Assembly: GCF_008728855.1 (NCBI RefSeq)
Contig: NZ_CP042906.1
Span: 3,771,570-3,835,569 of the forward strand
Origin: Hypericibacter terrae
GTDB taxonomy: Bacteria; Pseudomonadota; Alphaproteobacteria; Dongiales; Dongiaceae
Length of the DNA: 64,000 nucleotides
Direction: 5' to 3'
Translations under genes and position numbers: made by a program
The notes under the pieces: model-generated
Seen by the model: only the letters and a program-made list of their open reading frames with translations
Databases searched by the model: none
Told to the model about the DNA's origin: nothing
Shown here: positions 45,601-52,607 of the stretch, piece after piece
Position numbering within the stretch: the stretch's first letter is position 1
Layout of the letters: every line of letters begins with the position of its first letter

Positions 45601-45629
45601 GCGGCGGATTCCCCTATGGGATCCGTCGC
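45601..45629. terminator. Bidirectional hairpin between convergent genes
   Basis: A stem of about 12 pairs with one bulged T (45610) and a CTAT loop: GCGGCGGAT(T)CCC against GGGATCCGTCGC. It lies between the ligase gene (plus) and the anti-sigma-like gene (minus), which end 49 bp apart. No T-tract on either side, so efficiency is uncertain. Confidence 0.5.
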
Positions 45630-45635
45630 GCGCCG

Positions 45636-45881
45636 CTATTTCGCCTTGCGCGGAATGGCGTCCAGCAGGCGCTGCGGGATTTCCTCCCGCAGCAGCGCCT
45701 TGCCGAACAGCCTCATCCGGTTCGCCTGCTGGCGGAGCTTCTCCACATTCGCGGCACCGTTGGGATTCTCGCGCAGATAGGCCTCGACGCGGGCCGCCTC
45801 CTGCTTTGCGAGGCGACCTTCGACATAATCCTGCAACTCGCGACTCGAGACCCTGCGCGGCATCTCTTGCCTTGACCTCAT
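45636..45881 (-). CDS. Small anti-sigma-factor-like protein
   Basis: An 81-residue protein whose N-terminal half (SSRELQDYVEGRLAKQEAAR, VEAYLRENPNGAANVEKLR) resembles the cytoplasmic part of anti-sigma factors of the ChrR/zinc-finger type, followed by PQRLLDAIPRKAK. It lacks the HxxxCxxC zinc motif and any membrane segment. A second ATG at codon 7 (MPRRVSS) has AAGG upstream and may be the true start. Its neighbours are two EcfG-like sigma genes, so control of one of them is plausible but unproven. Confidence 0.6.
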   Translation of the reverse strand: MRSRQEMPRRVSSRELQDYVEGRLAKQEAARVEAYLRENPNGAANVEKLRQQANRMRLFGKALLREEIPQRLLDAIPRKAK

Positions 45882-46283
45882 TTCTCTTTCGAAGAATGCG
45901 GCTCCCCCGAGCCCGCATCTGATTCGACATCTGAACTAAACGAGATGGTCGAGGGTTTGATCCTCGATTGTTTCCGACCTAAGTCGGAAACCGCCCGACT
46001 TAAGTCGGAGAAAAAGCGCCCTGCTACAATCATACGCGATTCCTATGTGATTTCATAACTGCCTTCTAACTCGCTGTTTGCAAAGCAGAGATCGCAGATG
46101 CCACAACCTTCCCACGCGAAACACCCTTCTCACTTCCGGCGATTCGAGCCAAGTCTGTTCCCGTGAAGGCAAAACGTGGTTAGCAAAACACTAAGCTCGC
46201 CGACATGGTTTGAAGTCGAGACGACAAGAGACAAGACGATCCAGATCCTCGCCAGCACGGCATCACAAACGAGGTCAGATCCA
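45882..46283. promoter_or_regulatory. Divergent regulatory region
   Basis: A 402-bp gap between the anti-sigma-like gene (minus) and the next plus-strand gene at 46284. It is AT-richer than average and holds the twin palindromes at 45971-46008. I see no coding potential and no EcfG-type promoter in it. Confidence 0.5.
45971..46008. promoter_or_regulatory. Twin palindromes, centres 21 bp apart
   Basis: TTTCCGACCTAAGTCGGAAA (45971-45990) is palindromic except at the centre; CCGACTTAAGTCGG (45995-46008) is a perfect 14-bp palindrome. Their centres are 21 bp apart, two helical turns, so two dimers would sit on the same face of the DNA. Likely an operator controlling the anti-sigma-like gene and/or the 46284 gene. 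The regulator is not identified. Confidence 0.65.
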
Positions 46284-46595
46284 ATGCTCGAAGCGAATTT
46301 GACGAAGACACCATTGCCGGAGCTCATCGATCCCGAAGCGATGTTCGGGCTTCCGGAAAATCTCCTGATCTATTCCTGCCTCGCCGACGAGACCAAGATT
46401 CAGGCGCTCAATCTTTGGAAGCACGACCTCGTGCTCCTGATGACGGCGACAGACGAGAATATGCCGGCGCATACGGGCCAACCGTCGTATATGCCGGGTG
46501 AGAGCACCGCAGAGATGTTGCGGCGTGTCTCGAACGTTCTGCTGGCCCTCGATCCTCTCGAGACCGGCAAGAGCGGCCCATCCCATCGCGCATAA
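46284..46595 (+). CDS. Small conserved hypothetical protein
   Basis: A 103-residue protein. The middle, FGLPENLLIYSCLADETKIQ followed by ALNLWKHDLVLLMTATDENM, resembles a small alphaproteobacterial family with a pattern of (L/P)xDExxxxL..W..D; the C-terminal MLRRVSNVLLALDPL fits too. GAGG lies nine bases before the ATG at 46284; the frame is open 36 codons upstream. It precedes the first EcfG-like gene by 82 bp and may be co-transcribed. Function unknown. Confidence 0.6.
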   Translation: MLEANLTKTPLPELIDPEAMFGLPENLLIYSCLADETKIQALNLWKHDLVLLMTATDENMPAHTGQPSYMPGESTAEMLRRVSNVLLALDPLETGKSGPSHRA

Positions 46596-46677
46596 CTGCC
46601 GCGCGAGCCCGCTGGCGAGAGCCGGGGGTAAACCAACGCGAACAAGAAATCACAGGTTTTGGAAAAGGGAGTTCGTC

Positions 46678-47292
46678 ATGACACACCATCTCGCTGACAA
46701 CCAGCCCGAGAGCTTCGATATCGCCGAGCAATTCCGGGAGGTGATGCCGCATCTGCGGGGCTACGCCCGGTCGCTTACCCGCAACGCGGATGCCGCGGAC
46801 GATCTCGTCCAGGATGCGCTGGTGCGGGCCTGGGCGTCGCGGACGCAGTTCATCCCCGGTACCAATTTCCGCGCATGGATGTTTACCATCATGCGCCACC
46901 GCTTCCTCGACGAGTGCCGTCGCAACAAGGGCCCGCATCTGGCGATCGAAGATGTCAGCAATCATGCGGCCCTGGTCAGCGGTCCGGCCCAGGACTCGGC
47001 GATCGAGTTCGAGGAGATGGCCTGCGCCTACTGGCAGATGGCGCCCAACCATCGGGAGATCCTGATGCTGGTGGGCGCTCTCGGGCTCGAATATGAGGAA
47101 GCCGCCAAGGTCATCGGCTGCGCGGTCGGAACAGTCCGCAGCCGCCTGTCCCGGGCGCGCACCGAGCTGCAGAATCAGATCGAGCGCGGCGCCGGGCGCC
47201 TGATCCAGCGGCCCTCGAGCAAAAAGGGCGCGCCAGCTCCCCGCTCGATTGCCACGCAGGAGTTCCTGCGAATGCTGAACGCGGCCGCTTAA
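46678..47292 (+). CDS. EcfG-like RNA polymerase sigma factor, copy 1
   Basis: A 204-residue ECF sigma factor. Sigma region 2 runs HLRGYARSLTRNADAADDLV, QDALVRAWASRTQF, FRAWMFTIMRHRFLDECRR; region 4 is MAPNHREILMLVGALGLEYE, EAAKVIGCAVGTVRSRLSRA. This is the pattern of EcfG, the general stress sigma factor of alphaproteobacteria, controlled by NepR and PhyR (neither is in the window). The start at 46678 has GGGAG upstream. A C-terminal tail of about 35 residues is not conserved. Recognises GGAAC-N16-CGTT promoters by analogy; four such sites are in this window. Confidence 0.9.
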   Translation: MTHHLADNQPESFDIAEQFREVMPHLRGYARSLTRNADAADDLVQDALVRAWASRTQFIPGTNFRAWMFTIMRHRFLDECRRNKGPHLAIEDVSNHAALVSGPAQDSAIEFEEMACAYWQMAPNHREILMLVGALGLEYEEAAKVIGCAVGTVRSRLSRARTELQNQIERGAGRLIQRPSSKKGAPAPRSIATQEFLRMLNAAA

Positions 47293-47685
47293 GCCGGCGC
47301 CTGGAATCCGACCACTCCCCGGGGCGCGCAAGCGCCCTGGGGAAATCGGCCCGCTCGCAAAACCTCCTCCATCTCTGCGTAGTTTCCGAACCTATCCCCT
47401 GTGCCAGCGCGGTCTATCCTGCGAGCGGTCATTCTGATGCTCGCGACTCATCTGCGGCGTGGGGTCGCCCTCCTGGTCGAGGGTATCCGGGTGACGCCTC
47501 TATACCAGGCGCTGACTTGAGACAGGACGGCAAGAGTCCGGTTCGTCTCGAAGCTCTTTGCGCTCCATGCCGGCAAGACCGGCCACCAACACTGCAGACG
47601 AAACCACGCGGGCGACCTGGTTTGTGCCAGGGGGAAGCCGCCTCGCCGCTCATTGCTGTTGACTTCAGGAAGAGGGAACTTGCCC
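47293..47685. other. Gap between the two sigma genes
   Basis: A 393-bp stretch without a convincing gene. It contains a strong GCAA-loop hairpin (47316-47343) and a weaker one (GCGAGC...GCTCGC around 47430-47455). I find no EcfG-type promoter here, so the second sigma gene probably has an unrecognised promoter. Confidence 0.5.
47316..47343 (+). terminator. Strong hairpin after first sigma gene
   Basis: A 12-bp stem closed by a GCAA tetraloop: TCCCCGGGGCGC (47316-47327) pairs with 47332-47343 with a single G-T wobble. It starts 24 bases after the sigma gene stop. The T-tract expected of an intrinsic terminator is missing, so it may be a terminator or an mRNA stabiliser. Confidence 0.55.
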
Positions 47686-48300
47686 ATGACACGCCATCTC
47701 GCCGCGACTTCCGACTCGTCCGTGACGCCTGATCTTGCCGACCAATTCGTCGGTTCGATTCTCAATCTGCGTGGCTTTGCCCGCGCCCTCACCCGCAACC
47801 CCGATTGGGCCGATGACCTGGTGCAGGAGACGCTCGCCCGGGGCTGGGCCTCGCGCAGTCAGTTCGTGCCGGGGACGAACTTCCGGGCCTGGATGTTCAC
47901 CATCATGCGTCATCGCTTTCTCGACGAATGCCGACGCAACAAGACTCCGGCGCTGGAAATCGAAGAGGCAAGCCATCACGCGGCCCTGATCAGCGGACCG
48001 GCTCAGGATTCGGCGATCGAGTTCGAAGAGATGGCCGCTGCCTATTGGCAGCTCGCTCCCAACCATCGGGAGGTCCTGATGCTGGTGGGGGCGTTGGGGC
48101 TCGAATATGAAGAAGCCGCCAAGGTCATCGGCTGCGCCATCGGCACCATTCGCAGCCGCTTGTTCCGAGCGCGCGCCGAGCTGCAAGGCCGGATCGAGCG
48201 CGGTACCGGCCGGGTCAGCCGGGCGGCCGGCTGTCGGCAGCAAAAGCGATCGCATCCGACGGCGGGCGAGGCCTTTCTGCGCCAGCTTCGAAATGCCTGA
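47686..48300 (+). CDS. EcfG-like RNA polymerase sigma factor, copy 2
   Basis: A 204-residue paralogue of the upstream sigma factor. FRAWMFTIMRHRFLDECRRN, AALISGPAQDSAIEFEEMA and LEYEEAAKVIGCAIGTIRSR are nearly identical to copy 1, while the N-terminus and the tail differ. The ATG at 47686 follows AGAGGGAA. Two tandem EcfG paralogues may respond to different inputs or form a cascade; the near-identical region 4 predicts overlapping promoter recognition. Confidence 0.9.
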   Translation: MTRHLAATSDSSVTPDLADQFVGSILNLRGFARALTRNPDWADDLVQETLARGWASRSQFVPGTNFRAWMFTIMRHRFLDECRRNKTPALEIEEASHHAALISGPAQDSAIEFEEMAAAYWQLAPNHREVLMLVGALGLEYEEAAKVIGCAIGTIRSRLFRARAELQGRIERGTGRVSRAAGCRQQKRSHPTAGEAFLRQLRNA

Positions 48301-48426
48301 GCCGTCAGGCGTCGCCGCAGCAGATATGTTCTCAAAGTCGCGGCGGCGGGCCCAGGCGCGGACCCGCCTTCTCCTCCCCGCCGGAAATATGAGCTGCGAG
48401 CGACGCCCCCACCGGCCGGAAAGAGC

Positions 48427-48451
48427 GGAACCGATGGCAAGCCATTGCGTT
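48427..48451 (+). promoter_or_regulatory. EcfG-type stress promoter for the 48.5-kb operon
   Basis: GGAAC (48427-48431), 16 bases, then CGTT (48448-48451): the EcfG consensus. The whole site is nearly palindromic (GGAAC...GTTCC flanking ATGGC/GCCAT), so the opposite strand also reads GGAAC-N16-GGTT. The first downstream start codon is at 48529. Confidence 0.72.
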
Positions 48452-48528
48452 CCTCGGTCAGGCCCTGCCAACCGGCAACGGCCTGATATTGCTCATCAAG
48501 CCATTTGAACCTGAAGCAGAGGGCCATT

Positions 48529-48735
48529 ATGACCCCGTTTCGCGCCTTGGGCATCGCCGTCGCCGTTGCCGGCTCCGTCTTTCTCTTTTTCGGATTGAAT
48601 GCCTCCGACGCGCCGCTGGCGCAGGCCAGCGAAGCCTTGACCGGCAGCTACAGCAACCACACGCTCTGGTATATCGCCGGCGGCCTTGGTGCCATGATCG
48701 CCGGCGCGTCCATGGCGCTGCCGAGCCGGCGCTGA
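48529..48735 (+). CDS. DUF3185 family small membrane protein
   Basis: A 68-residue protein with two membrane helices (LGIAVAVAGSVFLFFGLNAS and WYIAGGLGAMIAGASMAL) and between them EALTGSYSNHTLWY, the pattern of DUF3185. AGAGGG precedes the ATG at 48529. First gene behind an EcfG-type promoter, followed after 43 bp by the DUF883 gene. Probably an envelope stress protein; function unknown. Confidence 0.8.
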   Translation: MTPFRALGIAVAVAGSVFLFFGLNASDAPLAQASEALTGSYSNHTLWYIAGGLGAMIAGASMALPSRR

Positions 48736-48778
48736 CCGCCACCCCGATGGCCTCTCTTCAGATGAAGGACCGAACCCC

Positions 48779-49093
48779 ATGAAAGCCAATGCCGACGACG
48801 CCACGATCAACACCGTACGCGAGGATCTGGATCAGCTCCGGGCGGACCTCAAAAGCGTCATGGAGGCGATCGGCACTCTCAAGAGCGATGCCGGCGCGGC
48901 CATGAAGGACCAGGCGGCACGCGCCGCCGGCAATATCGGCCGTAAGGCCGAGGATATCTTCGAGGATCTCAAGGGCGAGGGCGAGCGCGCCACGAAGCTG
49001 CTGACCAGCGCCGTCAACGAGCATCCCTACAGCTCTCTCGCCATCGCGCTGGCCATCGGGATCGTCATCGGCCGCACACTGGATCGGCGGTAA
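48779..49093 (+). CDS. DUF883 (ElaB/YqjD-like) membrane-anchored protein
   Basis: A 104-residue protein with a long amphipathic helical region (NTVREDLDQLRADLKSVMEA, RKAEDIFEDLKGEGERATKL) ending in one membrane helix (SSLAIALAIGIVIGRTL) and RR. This is the layout of ElaB/YqjD, stationary-phase inner-membrane proteins of E. coli, some of which bind ribosomes. Second gene of the EcfG-controlled operon. Confidence 0.88.
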   Translation: MKANADDATINTVREDLDQLRADLKSVMEAIGTLKSDAGAAMKDQAARAAGNIGRKAEDIFEDLKGEGERATKLLTSAVNEHPYSSLAIALAIGIVIGRTLDRR

Positions 49094-49096
49094 TCC

Positions 49097-49522
49097 ATGA
49101 CGAACCTCGATGCCGGCCTGCTCCGGCTGCTCCTTGGCGTGGCCGTCCTCGAGCGTGCCGAGGCGGCCAAGCGTCGGGCAAAGAAGGCCCTGGCACTGGC
49201 CGGGGTCGGTCTTGCCCTGGCGGTGGCGCTGGGCGGGACTGCCGTGCTCGTCCTCGGCGAACTCTCGGTGTTCCTGATCGAGCTGCATCTGGGCCGCGCC
49301 AACGCGCTGCTGATCACGGCCGCGGGCGCCGTCGTCCTTGCGGCCGCCGCCGGCTATTTCGCCTGGACTCAGCTGCTGCATCTTCTGGATCCCAAATCCG
49401 CGAGGAAGAGGGCGACGGCTGCGGGCGAGGCGGACGCTTCGAAGGATCCGCTCTGGAACCTCGCCGGGGCGCTGGCCGTGGGCATCATCGCCGGCGCATC
49501 TCGGGGTCGAGACGCCGAATAG
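49097..49522 (+). CDS. Putative holin-like (phage holin family) membrane protein
   Basis: A 141-residue protein with two strongly hydrophobic segments (ALALAGVGLALAVALGGTAV and ALLITAAGAVVLAAAAGYFA) and a charged tail. It resembles the small membrane proteins grouped as holin superfamily III, usually found beside YqjD-type genes. It starts three bases after the DUF883 gene. A role in envelope stress is inferred; no lysis function is suggested. Confidence 0.7.
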   Translation: MTNLDAGLLRLLLGVAVLERAEAAKRRAKKALALAGVGLALAVALGGTAVLVLGELSVFLIELHLGRANALLITAAGAVVLAAAAGYFAWTQLLHLLDPKSARKRATAAGEADASKDPLWNLAGALAVGIIAGASRGRDAE

Positions 49523-49650
49523 CCGCTTCCCACGGTAAATCGGGACGTAGAGAAGCCCGCTGGCGCTCGGCCTCCGCATGGCCAAACCCCGGCGGGCTCG
49601 AAGTTTCGGAACCGACCATGCCGCCGGCAGGCCGGCGGCGCTGTCTGCCG

Positions 49651-49806
49651 CTAGATGCGACCCATCAGCAACAGAACCACGATCACCACCAGCACGACCG
49701 AGAAGATGCCGGTGGGGTAGTAGCCCCATTCACGGCTGTAGGGCCAGGCCGGCAAGGCGCCAATCAGCAACAGCACGAGAATGATCAGAAGAATTGTGCC
49801 AAGCAT
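49651..49806 (-). CDS. DUF3309 family small membrane protein
   Basis: A 51-residue protein, MLGTILLIILVLLLIGALPA then WPYSREWGYYPTG and a second hydrophobic segment ending LLLMGRI. The motif around WGYYPTG is the hallmark of DUF3309. GGGAG precedes the ATG at 49806. It lies 108 bp after csbD on the same strand and is probably transcribed from the csbD promoter. Function unknown; often linked to stress genes. Confidence 0.85.
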   Translation of the reverse strand: MLGTILLIILVLLLIGALPAWPYSREWGYYPTGIFSVVLVVIVVLLLMGRI

Positions 49807-49914
49807 GGGGATTCTCCCTCATGAAAAAAGAACGGCAATGAACAAAGCCGTCGATTGATCGGGAACCTCGGGCAACGCCGGACTTGCATCCGCGCCGCCC
49901 GAGCGAGGCACCCG

Positions 49915-50115
49915 TTAGTGGTAGCGGCGCTCCCAGTCCTTCACCTGGCGCTCGGCCTCGTCTTTGGCGATGCCGTAACGCTCCTGGATCCGGCCCACGA
50001 GCTGGTCGCGCTTGCCCGCGATCCGCGTCAAATCGTCGTCGGTGAGATCGCCCCACTCTTCCTTGAGCTTGCCGGTGGCCTGCTTCCAATTTCCTGCGAT
50101 GGTGTCCCAATTCAT
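49915..50115 (-). CDS. CsbD-like stress protein
   Basis: A 66-residue hydrophilic protein of the CsbD family: MNWDTIAGNWKQATGKLKEE, WGDLTDDDLTRIAGKRDQLV, GRIQERYGIAKDEAERQVKD. CsbD is a general stress protein of Bacillus under sigma B, and the family is common in the alphaproteobacterial stress response. AAAGGAG lies before the ATG at 50115, and an EcfG-type promoter lies about 50 bp upstream. Molecular function unknown. Confidence 0.93.
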   Translation of the reverse strand: MNWDTIAGNWKQATGKLKEEWGDLTDDDLTRIAGKRDQLVGRIQERYGIAKDEAERQVKDWERRYH

Positions 50116-50163
50116 GGACAGCTCCTTTGGTTGTGCGGCGCTGCAATCGACCGCTGCCCCAAG

Positions 50164-50189
50164 AACGCAATCCCATTCGCCCGAGTTCC
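50164..50189 (-). promoter_or_regulatory. EcfG-type stress promoter for csbD
   Basis: On the minus strand GGAAC (50189-50185), 17 bases, then CGTT (50167-50164). The csbD ATG is at 50115, giving a leader of about 45 bases. The site is about 80 bp from the plus-strand EcfG promoter of the PRC-barrel gene. Confidence 0.7.
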
Positions 50190-50268
50190 CGCCAATGGGT
50201 CGCCGCCCCGTCGGCGTGTGGCATCCTTGTGACCTCGAGCCGTTCGGACCGCGGGCGATTCCGGCGCA

Positions 50269-50293
50269 GGAACCAAGCCAACCGGCTCCCGTT
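50269..50293 (+). promoter_or_regulatory. EcfG-type stress promoter for PRC-barrel gene
   Basis: GGAAC (50269-50273), 16 bases, then CGTT (50290-50293). The PRC-barrel ATG at 50394 is about 100 bases downstream. Together with the csbD promoter it makes the 50116-50393 gap a divergent stress control region. Confidence 0.7.
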
Positions 50294-50393
50294 CTCTCCC
50301 TATCGTCGCAACGGCAGATCGCCTTGGCCTCTGCTGCGGCGTCACCGCACGCGATGCGGATCACCGTTGTGGGAACAATGTTTGGAGGCTGAT

Positions 50394-50831
50394 ATGAACC
50401 GAGTTTCACTCCTGCTCGCGAGCGGCGCCATGCTCCTTGGCAGCAGCGTCGTGTGGGCGGACGACACCACCACGACCACGGTCCCGACACCGCCGTCGGA
50501 TACCATCACTCAGACCAGTTCGGCGCAGGTGCCGGCGACGGGCGAGGTCGGCGTCAGGCAGCTCGTGGGCGTGGACATCCGCAATGCCAACGACGAGAAG
50601 GTTGCCGAAATCAAGGACGTGCTGATCGGCAACGACAACACGGTCGACACCGCGATCGTCACCGTCGGTGGCGTGATGGGTGTGGCGGGTCGCAATGTCG
50701 CCATCGCGTGGAACCAGATTCAGTTCTTCCGCGATGCCGACACGATCAAGGCCAAGACCAGCCTGACAGAGGATCAGCTCAAGGCGCTGCCTGAGTACAC
50801 TTCCGACGGGGGCGTCTGGCATACCAAGTAG
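50394..50831 (+). CDS. Exported PRC-barrel domain protein
   Basis: A 145-residue protein. Residues 1-22 are a Sec signal (MNRVSLLLASGAMLLGSSVV then WADD). A Thr/Pro-rich linker follows, and residues 50-130 form a PRC-barrel (GVRQLVGVDIRNANDEKVAE, IKDVLIGNDNTVDTAIVTVG, NVAIAWNQIQFF). GGAGG sits six bases before the ATG. Periplasmic PRC-barrel proteins are frequent members of the alphaproteobacterial stress regulon; function unknown. Confidence 0.88.
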   Translation: MNRVSLLLASGAMLLGSSVVWADDTTTTTVPTPPSDTITQTSSAQVPATGEVGVRQLVGVDIRNANDEKVAEIKDVLIGNDNTVDTAIVTVGGVMGVAGRNVAIAWNQIQFFRDADTIKAKTSLTEDQLKALPEYTSDGGVWHTK

Positions 50832-50951
50832 ACCCCGGAAGCCAGAAACTCTCGTCGAAGCGAAAGGGGAGTGTTGGTTGCGGCGATCATCTGGCCGCCG
50901 CCAGCCTCCCTTCTTTGCGTTTATCGATCGTCATCGGCACCCGGCGCCGGG

Positions 50952-51152
50952 TCAACGGCGTCCGTAACCGTGATAGCCGTGATAGCCGTGATAACCGTAG
51001 TAGCCGGGATAGCCGTAGTAGTAGGGGTGATAGTAGTAAGGTCGCGGTGCGTCATAGTAAGCCGGATAGGCGCTCACGGCGCAGCCGCTCAGGATGACCG
51101 CCGCCAGCAGCAGCGGCGCTCCAACCCGCAGAACGCGTAGCGAGTTTCTCAT
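50952..51152 (-). CDS. Small Tyr/His/Gly-rich lipoprotein
   Basis: A 66-residue protein with a lipoprotein signal (LLLAAVILSGCAVSAYPAYY; lipobox LSGC). The mature part is almost only Tyr, Gly, His and Pro (PYYYHPYYYGYPGYYGYHG), ending in GYHGYHGYGRR encoded by imperfect 9-bp tandem repeats (50963-51000). GGAG precedes the ATG at 51152. It is convergent with the PRC-barrel gene. A structural or metal-binding surface role is possible; no function known. Confidence 0.75.
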   Translation of the reverse strand: MRNSLRVLRVGAPLLLAAVILSGCAVSAYPAYYDAPRPYYYHPYYYGYPGYYGYHGYHGYHGYGRR

Positions 51153-51333
51153 TGAAGTCGCACTCCAAGCCGATATGGGGCCCGGAACGGGTTTCATGAA
51201 CCCGGGTTTCGGGTTGGGTCGGGCCTGACCGACCCTCTGCTCCTTACACGGCATAGGCGGCGAAATCCGTCGCCCGCCGCGGCCCGATACGCTATTCAAG
51301 AACCCGTTATCGGGCTGTCCAGGAGCGAGGGAT

Positions 51334-52503
51334 ATGGATCTCGAATTGTCGGTGCGCGAGAAGGAACTTGCTGCAAAGGGTCGGGACTTCTGCGATCAGG
51401 TCTTGGTGCCGCTGGAGCTGATCGCGGATGAACATGGAGAAGTGCCCATGGAGCGCCGCGCCGCCATTCGCCAGGCGGTGCGCGACTGGGGTCTTGCCGG
51501 CATCAACCACAGCAAGGAAAACGGCGGGCTGGGCCTGACCATGGTCGAGCAGACCGTCATCGAGGAGCAGCTCGGCCGCGTGACCAACGGACTCTGGAGC
51601 TGCGTCTGGCGGCCGCCGGTCAGTCTCAAATTCGGCACGGCCGCGCAGAAGCGCGACTATCTCCAGCCCTCCTGCCATGGCGAGCGGCGCGGCTGCTTCG
51701 CCATCACCGAACCCAATGCCGGCTCCGATCCGCGCCAGGTGGAGACTACCGCCGTGCGCAAAGGCGACCGCTGGCTGCTCAACGGGGAGAAGTGGTTCGT
51801 CACCTCCTACAACGCGTCGGACTTCATTATCGTCCATGCCCATGTCGACAACGATCCCAACAAGCCGACCCTGTTCCTGGTCGACAAGCCGGCCAAGGGC
51901 ATGACCCATCTGCGCTCGCCGAAATTCATGCACAACTTCGCCTTCGATCATGCCGAGCTGCGGTTCGAGAATGTCGAAGTCCCGGCCGACCGCATGCTGG
52001 GCGACGTCGGCCAGGGCCTCGAACTGACCAAGGACTGGTTCGTCGAGGCGCGGCTGCAGATCGCGTCGCATGCGCTCGGGGCGGCGATCCGCGCGGCCGA
52101 GATTGCCAACGACTACGCCACGAACCGGGTCCAGTTCGGCAAGCCGATCCGCGATTTCCAGGCGATCGAGTTCATGCTGGCCGACATGGCGGTCGAGATC
52201 TTCGCCGCCAAGTCGATGCTCTATCGCGTCGCCTGGGAGATCGATCGCAAGATCGACCGCAAATTGATCCATGGCCGCGCGAGCGCCCTCAAGCTCTTCT
52301 GCTCCGAGATGGCCGGCCGTGTCATCGACAAGGCGCTGCAGATCCTGGGCGGACGCGGCTATATGCGCGAAAGCCCGCTCGAGCGGCTCTATCGCGATAT
52401 CCGCGTGGATCGTATCTGGGAAGGCACCTCCGAGATTCAGCGCCTCGTGGTGGCGGGCCAGATCCGCAAGCGCGGCTTCGATGTCTATTCGGGCTGGGAA
52501 TGA
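51334..52503 (+). CDS. Acyl-CoA dehydrogenase family protein
   Basis: A 389-residue FAD enzyme forming an alpha,beta double bond in an acyl-CoA. Seen: GGLGLTMVEQTVIEEQLGRV, CFAITEPNAGSDPRQVETTA, WLLNGEKWFVTSYNASDFII, ALGAAIRAAEIANDYATNRV, QFGKPIRDFQ, ILGGRGYMRESPLERLYRDI and RIWEGTSEIQRLVVAGQI with the usual catalytic Glu. GAGGG precedes the ATG. It is 104 bp upstream of an MttB-family gene on the same strand. Which acyl-CoA is used is unknown. Confidence 0.92.
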   Translation: MDLELSVREKELAAKGRDFCDQVLVPLELIADEHGEVPMERRAAIRQAVRDWGLAGINHSKENGGLGLTMVEQTVIEEQLGRVTNGLWSCVWRPPVSLKFGTAAQKRDYLQPSCHGERRGCFAITEPNAGSDPRQVETTAVRKGDRWLLNGEKWFVTSYNASDFIIVHAHVDNDPNKPTLFLVDKPAKGMTHLRSPKFMHNFAFDHAELRFENVEVPADRMLGDVGQGLELTKDWFVEARLQIASHALGAAIRAAEIANDYATNRVQFGKPIRDFQAIEFMLADMAVEIFAAKSMLYRVAWEIDRKIDRKLIHGRASALKLFCSEMAGRVIDKALQILGGRGYMRESPLERLYRDIRVDRIWEGTSEIQRLVVAGQIRKRGFDVYSGWE

Positions 52504-52607
52504 ATTCGGTAGATCTCCGCAGCTTCAAATCGACGGTATTTTGCAATTATTTGTGGTTGCGCTATCCTGACTCTTGAAAGCGGTGTTCTCGAACTCAGGG
52601 GGATGGG

